Of a DNA stretch of 64,000 bases, positions 55,927 through 64,000 are shown one piece after another; positions within the stretch are counted from its first letter, which is position 1; each line of letters begins with the position of its first letter. The notes beneath the pieces were generated by a model. The model was given only the letters and a program-made list of their open reading frames with translations, did no database searches and was not told where the DNA came from. The DNA is taken from positions 620,001 to 684,000 of the forward strand of contig JAALGZ010000012.1 in the NCBI GenBank assembly GCA_015227615.1. The letters run 5' to 3'. This stretch comes from Labyrinthula sp. Ha. Taxonomy: Eukaryota > Sar > Bigyra > Labyrinthulida > Labyrinthulaceae. The translations under genes were made by a program, and so were the position numbers.

Positions 55927-56376
55927 AACCCTTAAAAATAAACTACGGTATTTCTCATTCTTATGCTTTCCACTCAGTTCTTATAAAATTCAAAAACTAT
56001 TTGAACAAGATTATTGTAGCTGTAAAAATAAATATATAAACTCATTGTGAACGGAAAAATATTTTCATATCTTTAGATAAGGCAAAAGCACAGACATGCT
56101 ACTATGATTAAACTCTAACGATGTGGAGTGCTTTAATCTGACACTTAATAGACATATGGTTCCATTAGGTGACCAAAAATAGAACCTTTCTACTAAAACC
56201 CACTAATTTTCAATACTGAAGAGCATTAGATAGCGCTTTCTCTTCGTTCAGTCTTCTATTTGTCGATATTTTGCGTTTGGCGGTTACTTTTCTAACAAAA
56301 AGAGAACTATTGGAAAAAAAGTATCATCTGGAAACAGCTTTGTTATGAATCCATTTGAACGTTTAATAGAAACAAA
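55927..56376. other. Intergenic, 450 bp
   Basis: It contains the 3' end of the HAD-like gene and the upstream region of centrin. Nothing else is recognised. Confidence 0.5.
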
Positions 56377-56844
56377 ATGAGTTTGAAACGTCCTGGTTTA
56401 ACACAAGATGAGATTGAAGAGATACGGGAAGCATTTAATCTGTTTGATACTGATGGATCAGGCACAATAGACCCAAAGGAGCTGAAGGCAGCCATGCAGA
56501 ATCTTGGATTTGAAACAAAGAACCAGAGTATTTATCAAATGATATCCGATATTGACAAAGATGGTTCAGGAGAAATTGATTTTGAAGAGTTTTTGGACAT
56601 GATGACTGCAAAAATAAGTGACAAGGACTCAAAAGAGGATATAAGGAAAATATTTAATTTGTTTGACGACGATAAAACGGGAAAAATAAGTTTCAACAAC
56701 TTAAAACGAGTTGCAAACGAGCTTGGCGAGACCATGAATGATGAAGAACTGAAAGAGATGATAGAAAGAGCAGATGATGATAAAGATGGTGAAATAAATT
56801 TTGAAGAGTTTTATAGAATAATGACAAAGAAAACCTTCCCGTAA
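56377..56844 (+). CDS. Centrin (caltractin), canonical type
   Basis: The 155-residue protein has four EF-hands. Loops 1 ([12 protein letters not shown]), 2 ([12 protein letters not shown]) and 4 ([12 protein letters not shown]) have complete calcium ligands; loop 3 ([12 protein letters not shown]) ends in Asn rather than Glu, as is usual in centrins. The linker [20 protein letters not shown] is diagnostic of the centrin family as against calmodulin. Centrins build calcium-sensitive fibres at basal bodies, centrioles or spindle-pole structures. The N-terminal extension is short and basic (MSLKRPG). It converges on a second centrin-like gene with 33 bp between stop codons. Confidence 0.93.
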   Translation: MSLKRPGLTQDEIEEIREAFNLFDTDGSGTIDPKELKAAMQNLGFETKNQSIYQMISDIDKDGSGEIDFEEFLDMMTAKISDKDSKEDIRKIFNLFDDDKTGKISFNNLKRVANELGETMNDEELKEMIERADDDKDGEINFEEFYRIMTKKTFP

Positions 56845-56877
56845 CTTCTTAGCAGACAAAGGTTATAATAATACAGT

Positions 56878-57348
56878 TTAAGCTTCGCCGCTATAAATCT
56901 CGTAAAACTCCTCAAAGGTTATTCCTCCACGATCTTCCTCATCCCCACTTCCTTGATGAATCATCTTATGCATTTCCATAACAGCATTTTCATCCATTCC
57001 CTCGCCCAACTCTTCATTGGCATCTTGTAAGTCTTCTTTACTGATGTAACCCTTATTTCCCTTATCAAAGAGCAAGAAAATCTTATATGCCTCCTCCTTG
57101 GAATCTTTCTCCATTATTTTTCTTCCTACAAGTTCCAAAAACTCAGAAAACTCAATCTTTCCGCTCTCATTACTGTCTATTTCGTTGAAGATTTTGTATA
57201 CCGTGGTACTCCTTGACGTAAACCCCAAAGCTTCCATAGCAGCTTTCAATTCCTTCACATCTATTCTTCCATCTCCATTTGTATCAAATAATTCAAATGC
57301 CTGCTTCAGCTCTTCTTTTTCACCCTCTGTGAATTGCGCAACGCTCAT
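56878..57348 (-). CDS. Divergent centrin-like EF-hand protein
   Basis: The 156-residue protein has a good N-lobe: loop 1 [12 protein letters not shown] and loop 2 [12 protein letters not shown]. The C-lobe is degenerate: loop 3 is [12 protein letters not shown] and loop 4 is stretched around [14 protein letters not shown], so neither should bind calcium normally. The helix [13 protein letters not shown] and the linker [15 protein letters not shown] match the centrin pattern and align with the facing centrin gene, so an old tail-to-tail duplication followed by divergence is plausible. The likely role is structural, at microtubule-organising centres. Confidence 0.85.
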   Translation of the reverse strand: MSVAQFTEGEKEELKQAFELFDTNGDGRIDVKELKAAMEALGFTSRSTTVYKIFNEIDSNESGKIEFSEFLELVGRKIMEKDSKEEAYKIFLLFDKGNKGYISKEDLQDANEELGEGMDENAVMEMHKMIHQGSGDEEDRGGITFEEFYEIYSGEA

Positions 57349-57594
57349 TCTTCTCTTCTGGAACTTATTCGTTAAAACTGGATTTACTTAACGGACAGCT
57401 GGAACACGGCGAACAATTTCTGGTGAAATCGAAAGCCCCGGGAAAACATAAGGCCTTTTGTGTCATCAAACTGATTGGTTGGAAGAAAGATCTGATTGGT
57501 GGAAAAAAAAATAGAAGAGTCGTACTAATTTTTGAAAGTGCAAAATTGAAAAACTATAGAACCTGGTTAAGTTGAGTCAAGTTGGAATTGATAA
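57349..57594. promoter_or_regulatory. Divergent promoter interval with paired TGATTGGT boxes
   Basis: The 246 bp between divergent start codons contain two copies of CTGATTGGT at 57471-57479 and 57492-57500. They are 21 bp apart and each is followed by GGAA-rich sequence. ATTGG is the complement of the CCAAT box. A shared regulatory role for both genes is inferred. Confidence 0.4.
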
Positions 57595-57980
57595 ATGAAT
57601 CGAAGGGCTCTTTCTTTTAATTTAAGTAGTAGTAAAAGCTACGAGTCTAAATCTTCTTCAGAGTCCAATAAACCCCGTTCTCGAACAAAAAAACTCATAA
57701 AGCGGCTGTCTTTTTCACCAACTAAAAGAAAAGTACAAAAATCTGTAAAAATTGAACGACCGACGTTTGCTAATTACGCAGATTTTACCAAGAAAGCGCT
57801 TGAATATGAAAGCGATGTTTCAAAGTTTGATAGCTGGGAAGTGTTGAAGGTACAGTTTATTTAATGTTTACCATTTAGTTCGGCGTGGCTAGTCGACGAT
57901 TTAGAACAAACATGTTTGAAGACGATGTCCATCAATACTCAAGCGAATCTGATTCAGATGCCGATTCGTTCTTTTCTTAA
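57595..57980 (+). CDS. Small spliced basic/Ser-rich protein with a 29-nt intron
   Basis: Exons 57595-57849 and 57879-57980 join across a 29-nt GT-AG intron to give 118 residues. The N-terminal part is rich in Ser, Lys and Arg (NKPRSRTKKLIKRLSFSPTK), followed by FANYADFTKKALEYESDVSKF. Exon 2 ends in an acidic, Ser-rich tail (YSSESDSDADSFFS) and TAA. The intron is placed because retention gives an abrupt end two residues after the junction, while splicing continues a coherent polar tail. The function is unknown; basic Ser-Pro motifs and an acidic tail would suit a phosphorylated nuclear or cytoskeletal protein. Confidence 0.65.
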
Positions 57981-58098
57981 ATATCTATGTTTAGAGCTAG
58001 TTATGATTTATAGTTTGGAGAAAAGGAATTGAAGATTTATCTCGTCTTTCCTGCCGTTTATTTAATCGTTTAAACCTTCTCGTATTTTCTTTCATTTT

Positions 58099-59010
58099 TC
58101 ATTTTTTTTTAACTTGTCTTATATTTATATTTACTCTTTTTTTTATAAGAAAGGATTTGCATTCACTTTCATCTGTTTCCAACTTATCTAATCCAACGTC
58201 GTATGGCTTGATTTGCCTTCCATACAGTTTTTTGACAGATTTAATCTTCCATGGGAAGACATTTGCAACTCCATGATAAGCAAATCTATTCATTCCACTA
58301 AGCACAACAACATCACCTTCTCTCAAGAGAATTGGAACCACTTTGTTTTCTTTTTCCAAACCACCAAGTAGAAATACACAACTACAACCCAAACTCAAGC
58401 TTATAACAGGTTGCTCCTCCTCTTCTTCTGACTCATCGACATGAGCACCCATTTGCTTACCACTCTCATAGTAATTAACGATTGCTGTCTCGCCTCGGAA
58501 AGAGCTAGTATTGGTTTCAGAGATCAAATCAGCTACAATTTTACTAAGTGCAGAGAGTTCACAAGGAAATTGGGTTGGTTGACAAGAGTAGGTTCGTGAA
58601 GAGAAGTCAAATAGGTAGCCAAGTGAAGCCCAAGTAAGTTTGGGTTTCTTTTCTCTGTGAGCGTGAGAATCGATATTTGTTCTATAAGGTGGCATTGGGT
58701 AAGTATGCATTGATTGCGATGTTATTTTAGTACATAAAGAATCAGAAATTAGTTCAGGTAGAAGGAAAAAACCAGGGTGAGATTGCAGGGAGAGAACAGT
58801 GTATCCAGTTGATTTTGGTACTTGTGTGAACTCATTGGAGTAAGAAGGATCTAGGCACCCTTTCGCAGAGAGAGAAGAAAGAATAGACTCATTTGAACAA
58901 CTATCTAGGGTCAATTGAAGGGCAGAAAGTTTGAATTCATTACGAATATGCCGCCAGTTTTGTGTTGTTGGAGTTTGCGGTGCGTCGTTGGTGCCCTGGT
59001 TTTTATTCAT
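58099..59010 (-). CDS. ALKBH1: ALKBH1-like Fe(II)/2-oxoglutarate dioxygenase
   Basis: The 303-residue protein has the AlkB double-stranded beta-helix. Iron ligands are H190 and D192 in GAHVDESE and H246 in RFAYHGV; the 2-oxoglutarate Arg pair is R292-x5-R298 in RVNINIRQV. The motifs PVISLSLGCSCVFLLGG and LREGDVVVLSGMNR match ALKBH1 best, and the ending RVNINIRQV parallels the human RVNMTVRQV. ALKBH1 proteins demethylate tRNA or DNA bases by oxidation. The second active-site stretch has an unusual Glu run after the HxD. There is no obvious targeting peptide. The stop is TGA just after the family end. Confidence 0.88.
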   Translation of the reverse strand: MNKNQGTNDAPQTPTTQNWRHIRNEFKLSALQLTLDSCSNESILSSLSAKGCLDPSYSNEFTQVPKSTGYTVLSLQSHPGFFLLPELISDSLCTKITSQSMHTYPMPPYRTNIDSHAHREKKPKLTWASLGYLFDFSSRTYSCQPTQFPCELSALSKIVADLISETNTSSFRGETAIVNYYESGKQMGAHVDESEEEEEQPVISLSLGCSCVFLLGGLEKENKVVPILLREGDVVVLSGMNRFAYHGVANVFPWKIKSVKKLYGRQIKPYDVGLDKLETDESECKSFLIKKRVNINIRQVKKK

Positions 59011-62000
59011 AAAGAAAAGAACAGAATTGATGGAAATGTCATATTGAAGTTTTTCCAGCTTTCATAGACAGTGAGCAAATTCAACAATCGTATACCTGGT
59101 TCCGAGTTTTAAGGCCAAATATCCAAGGCACGGTGTGATATTATGTAACATTGAAGCAACATAGTAAACTACTCTTTATACGGTACTTGATTCAAACTGA
59201 GTTACATCACGACGGAGTATAGTTATAAATATATCTATATTACCTATTCCCATCAACGTTTTATCAATCTCTTGTCCTTTGTCATTTAGCTTTGGAAGCA
59301 TAGAAAAGCAATAAATCTTACAAAGTAATAGACCCTGAAATTTTTCTCGATGCAAATTCTAACTTCTACTTTCAGAACCAAACGCAGACACCATCGCACT
59401 CAAAAAACTTTGTTAGGGCTCTCTGCTTGGACTCTATTGTTCTTCTTTGATAATTAAGGTTTGGTAAAGGATTATGATACATCTTTACGATTCAATCAAA
59501 GCTTATCTAAATTTATCCTAACATTAAGTTAAGCGGAATATAATGACTCTTGGTGTCTCTACTCTTCCGATGACCCTTTTCACCTGTCACTGCTTCAAAG
59601 GACAGTTAAATGAACCACTGTTTTTCATCGTCGAAATGAAGTGCATTTTAAGACTACTTTGAATTGAAATAGCCAATAAATTTTCTAGATGTGAAGTATC
59701 TAAATTTGTGCACTGAGTCAAAAACATAGAGAGAGTTAGTTACAAAACAGAAATTAGACTATTAACTTACAAAGACTATTACTATTTATCTCAACATTTA
59801 AGCCATAGCATGGTAATTTAAAAATTGTGGAAACATTTGTATTATTTTTAGATAACTCTCTATTTTTTATCGAGGCTTTGGAGTCTACACTCATGATACC
59901 CTATATTTGCCTCACGGTTTACATCCATGTTTGCTGCTTGTATACCTTTGTATGGAAAATATGGTTCTCCCACATTATCTACTTCAAAACGTTTGTTAAT
60001 TTGTTTCCTACTATAATTTTCAAACCTGAGATATTTCAACTATTTTCAAAAGTTTGTTGCAAGGTTCCAGAAGGCTACTGGCATCCTATAATGGGTAACG
60101 GTTCCATTCCTTGATCAGTAAAAGGAGGCATGGACGAACTTAAGGTTTAAGTATCGAAAACAGATAAACTATTTTTCCTTATTTTGTCAGGTTTATTTTG
60201 AAATATAGCCCGCTGAAACCGATAAGATGAAAAATCTGGCTGTTTTATTTAATCAGTATTTAGAAGATAAGATTAATCTAATTGAGCAAAGCTATAAAGT
60301 TTTAAAAATAGTTTTGTGGTGCTCTTCATTATGATCGAAACAAATATCTTCACGAAAAACTAATTACCAACTTAAAAAATAAGATTTAAAACCTCGCCCA
60401 AACCACGGTGAAAAATATACAAGGTGACAAATTTTCCCAAAAATCAAAGCTTTAGGAACAATGTTTCCAATATTTTATTTGGGGTAATGAATCACCATGC
60501 GCTCTCACAGACAATCTAATACCTTTATAACTACCATTACCCAATACCCTTATACATTGATGCATAGAAAGATTCTTTCTCCATATGTTATGAGCCGAAG
60601 TAAGCTTCTCTTTGCTTCATTTTAAAATTTAGTATAGTTGCTTATTTAAAATCACGCTAGCCAATATTTGGGAAATATTAAACCGTGAGAATAAAAAAAG
60701 TTAAAATGTACGTTTTTAGACATATAGAAATTAGATATTTTGCCCACATAAGGTATAATACCCATTTTGGCATTTCCTATAATCTATCGTATTTAACAAC
60801 ACATTTAATGTAACATTAGTAAAGGATATACTGCATCAAAGCTAAGAAGGGGAAATTATCGATATTATTATCTAGGTGTTATGATTACAGTACCAAGAAA
60901 ACACTTGAATGCCCATGAACTTTCTATAGCAGAATGCTTTCATTTGAATGCAGAAAACTAAAAATTAACATCTTTAGTATTTTGTATAAAGTGTCAAAAT
61001 ACAATTGTTATAAGGGGCAGGTGACTTTTCGTTCAGTGATGTCAATAAATACTATCCAATAAGATCACCAAAGTATTAAACAAGAGCCGTATTCGAGAAA
61101 GAAATACCCAATGTCCCTCAAGATTCTTCTTTTTAAACAATTATTGGATATTTTTTGATGATCCTTTAATTTAATAATGCGATTGTGAAACTTTTGAATT
61201 TTGAAGATAGTTGCAATATCTACCAAATTTTGTTGAGACCAACTAAAAGAAATACGGAGAATGGTTGAGACTTATAGGTTTGAATCCTTGGTATTTCAGC
61301 TGAAAGATATCTGAGAAAAGATTAGTGTAAAAAATATAAGATGATTTTTTGTCAGTTAAGTTGTTTGTTGAATGTTTTTTTCTCTTTAATTGAGATTTCT
61401 AAAGCAACAAATTTGAAGGTAACTCATTGTCATCTTAATCATCCCGCAGAGCCTTAACAGTGCAATAGAATTACAGGCTATCTTCATGAAAGAGAAAACT
61501 ACAGGTCTCACTTAAGCTTTCTGACTAAATATGAAGAAATACTTACCATGGTTTCTGTGATTGCAGAAAGAGCCGCACCTCGATACTCTCATCTCTGTTT
61601 CAATGAAGAAACTTTCTGCATCAGAAGAACTAAGTCAATGGTTCAAAATTCTAGAGAAGTAACACGGATTATAGGAAACACAAAAAAGGTTGAACATTAA
61701 AAGATGTAACATGGTAGAGGTATATTCTTGGAAGAGTTTTTTCTGCACTGAAATCTTGGATTCATAGGTAGAAGTTTGTAAGCTAACATAATAATGACGT
61801 CAAGAGTATTCCATATACCGTAACAGACAAAAAAGAAATAAAGTGCAGAGGAATTTAAATACAATATGCATAAAAAACATAGGGGTATGTTGCATAGAGG
61901 TAGATTTATGTTGTAAAAAAGAAGATTGACTCCAACTCAATTAAAGAAACCTCAAAGTCACTCGTGCCTGGGAATGTATCAAATGAGTTAAGTATTTCAT

Positions 62001-62733
62001 GATATTCTCAAAGGATAGTTCTTTATCCTTTTCAATATTAACATAAAAGACTTAGGAAATAAGAGAATAATAAGAACACTAATGCTATTCATTTCATTTG
62101 AACTTGTTTTCCATATTCTAGTTCACTGAATAGTTTTATCACATATCCGTGTGCTCACCCAAGAGTTCCAGAAAAGAAATTGTATTCATATCGAGCTCAT
62201 GTTATAATACAAACAATTAAAGCATAAAATATTGACCTTTATATCGAACCTAACAGAGTTATAAGCACGATATTTTGAGATGTGTCTAATCGAATGTTTT
62301 CTCTTGCACAAACAAAGTAATGAGCTTTCTAGTAACAGTCTCTATTTCTTATATTGGCCATTTATTTTAGTAGTATTCAATAATATAGGATTTTATTTAT
62401 CTATGTTTCTAAAAATTGAAAGCTTATACCCCGTGCTCTCAGTCGACAATGATTAACATTACTAGGATGTTCAATGTGTGGGTTAAAAACAATGAGCACC
62501 ATAGATAAAACAAAAGGATCAGGCAGAAAGAAAAGGGAGGTGCTTATGAAAACCCAGGTGTTCTTTCATTTTTTACGTCAGTCGCTTGCTGGATAATCAA
62601 GCCCTTAATCTCACACTTGCCAGTTTCCAGGATACAACCTATACAACTGACAACAACCGGGTTTGGGATTATGCCCAAAATGAAATCAAATTGAGCAGTG
62701 AGCACTGCCTGGTTTGGAAACGGTTAAAGTCAA
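59011..62733. other. 3.7-kb intergenic region
   Basis: No supported gene. Frames such as 59827-60114 lack an ATG start and family features. The last few hundred bases serve as the upstream region of SMC2. Confidence 0.5.
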
Positions 62734-64000
62734 ATGTATATAAAAGAAATTGTCTTAGATGGATTCAAATCTTATGCCAACAAAACAGTGGTGTCTAATC
62801 TAGATAAGGAATTCAATGCTATTAGTGGCTGTAATGGATCTGGAAAATCCAATATCCTCGACTCAATATGCTTCGTCCTTGGAATCACTCAACTCAGCCA
62901 GGTCCGTGTGGCAAATCTTCGAGGCCTAGTGTATAAAAATGGAGAAGCTGGTATAAGAAAAGCTTCTGTAACAATAAAATTTGATAATTCAGATAAAAAT
63001 CAGTCACCAACTGGACTTGAAGAGATGGATGAGTTTACAATCACAAGAACAGTAATCATTGATGGAAAGAACAGATATCTATTAAATGGACGGGTTGTTC
63101 AGGCAAATAAGATTCAGGACTTATTCCATTCTGTTCAGCTGAATGTAAACAATCCTCATTTTTTGATAATGCAAGGTAGAATAACAAAAGTAATGAATAT
63201 GAAACCTTTGGAAATCTTAGGTATGATAGAAGAAGCCGCAGGAACTCGTATGTATGAAATAAAGAAAGCTAATGCAGTTAAAAAAATTAAGAACAGAGAG
63301 GTTCAGATGCAGGAAATTGACCGGCTGATTGAAAAGGAGCTGAAACCAAAGCTTGAAAAACTGCGACAACAAAAGAAGGAATACTTGAAGTTTAGCAACA
63401 GTGAAGAGGACTTTCAAAAGTTTGACAGGTTTTGTATTGCATACCAGTTCTACAAAGATTTCGTTTTTGTAGAATCCAGTGGTGAACATGAAGAAAAACT
63501 GGCTAGCGATGTTGATGTAACAGAGAAAAATATTGAAGAGTTACAAGAAGATATTGATAAGAAAGAAGGCAGGCTGAATACTTGTGAAGAAATAAACGGA
63601 GAAACGCAACAGAAATATGAGAAATTACTTCATGACAAGAAGGCAGCAAGCCAAGAACAGAGTAAACTTGAACTTGAGGTGGACAATTTGCTGACCACTT
63701 GTGAAACGCTAAATCTCAAATTCAACGAGAAAACAGAACGAAAGAAAATACTTGAGCGCGAAGTTGTTTCTATCAAAGAAGAGATTTCCGCCTTAAATCT
63801 TGAAAAGGTGGAAGCCTCACTGGCAATGACTAAGGCAGAAAAGCAGCTGCAAATTTACAACGATAGTTTTCAGGCGGCTAAGAGTGGCTTACTTGTAACA
63901 AAGGATGGTGAACAAACCCACACTTTAGCTCAATCTCTAGCCGCAAAAGAATCTAAACTTCAAAGCTTGAAAACCATCATGAAAGAAGGCAAAAAGAGGA
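62734..64000 (+). CDS. SMC2: SMC2 condensin ATPase, 5' part
   Basis: An open frame starts at ATG 62734 and runs off the window after 422 codons. MYIKEIVLDGFKSYANKTVV, Walker A GCNGSGKSN (about 32-40), SICFVLGITQLSQVR, and NNPHFLIMQGRITKVMNMKP followed by EEAAGTRMYEIKK are all diagnostic of SMC2 rather than SMC1, 3 or 4. After about residue 170 the long coiled coil begins. SMC2 pairs with SMC4 in condensin to compact chromosomes at mitosis. The rest of the coil, the hinge and the Walker B head lie beyond the window. Confidence 0.96.
   Translation, partial: MYIKEIVLDGFKSYANKTVVSNLDKEFNAISGCNGSGKSNILDSICFVLGITQLSQVRVANLRGLVYKNGEAGIRKASVTIKFDNSDKNQSPTGLEEMDEFTITRTVIIDGKNRYLLNGRVVQANKIQDLFHSVQLNVNNPHFLIMQGRITKVMNMKPLEILGMIEEAAGTRMYEIKKANAVKKIKNREVQMQEIDRLIEKELKPKLEKLRQQKKEYLKFSNSEEDFQKFDRFCIAYQFYKDFVFVESSGEHEEKLASDVDVTEKNIEELQEDIDKKEGRLNTCEEINGETQQKYEKLLHDKKAASQEQSKLELEVDNLLTTCETLNLKFNEKTERKKILEREVVSIKEEISALNLEKVEASLAMTKAEKQLQIYNDSFQAAKSGLLVTKDGEQTHTLAQSLAAKESKLQSLKTIMKEGKKR

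Noticed and set aside
59827-60114. 95-residue hydrophobic frame
   Set aside because: It starts at GTG; the composition is explained by T-rich DNA.
1-64000. CRISPR arrays, bacterial operons, rRNA genes
   Set aside because: No regularly spaced repeats, no Shine-Dalgarno-led gene strings and no rRNA-like sequence were seen; the gene content and introns are eukaryotic.

Overview
This is nuclear DNA from an AT-rich, gene-sparse protist. The best taxonomic clue is the 2,406-residue armadillo-repeat protein with a C-terminal PH domain at 28508-35728. Its size and architecture match the glideosome-associated connector (GAC) of apicomplexans. Two centrins, FtsJ/SPB1, SMC2 and OTU proteins fit any eukaryote. 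My working placement is an apicomplexan or close myzozoan relative, perhaps gregarine-like. ESCRT-II VPS36, a bZIP-like protein, a cytochrome b5-acyl-CoA dehydrogenase fusion, a Ty1/copia element and a tRNA-like SINE are not what Plasmodium or Toxoplasma would lead one to expect. The placement is inference.

Gene structure: most genes are single open frames, but several carry minimal GT-AG introns. The best supported are 28 nt (9868-9895), 29 nt (57850-57878), 31 nt (46513-46543) and 29 nt (42935-42963); one of about 29 nt lies in the OTU gene. Family-typical C-termini or restored frames support them. Genes with many such introns are easy to miss, and I recovered two on the minus strand at 40.7-43.1 kb.

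Layout: 0.6-3.0 kb is a tight trio (VPS36-like, small protein, GLE1). 3.0-9.4 kb is a gene desert. 9.4-11.6 kb holds a membrane protein and an OTU protease. 11.6-14.6 kb is empty but ends in a palindrome-rich block upstream of an orphan 518-residue protein. A convergent ankyrin/zinc-finger gene follows (16.5-18.5 kb), with an orphan exon between. 18.6-28.5 kb is repeat country: a truncated SINE, a young copia element with target duplications, and a scrap of Ty3/gypsy pol. 28.5-38.5 kb holds the GAC-like gene facing SPB1. 40.7-43.1 kb holds two spliced membrane-protein genes. 45.5-48.0 kb has a bZIP-like gene and the cyt b5-ACAD fusion. A complete SINE sits at 48.36-48.60 kb, followed by a 6-kb desert. 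54.8-59.0 kb is gene-dense: HAD-like protein, two convergent centrins, a small spliced basic protein and an ALKBH1-like dioxygenase. SMC2 starts at 62734 and runs off the end.

The genes are mostly housekeeping and do not form one pathway. Themes present are membrane traffic (VPS36), mRNA export (GLE1), ribosome maturation (SPB1), cytoskeleton and motility (GAC-like, centrins), chromosome structure (SMC2), nucleic-acid demethylation (ALKBH1-like), ubiquitin editing (OTU) and lipid oxidation (ACAD).
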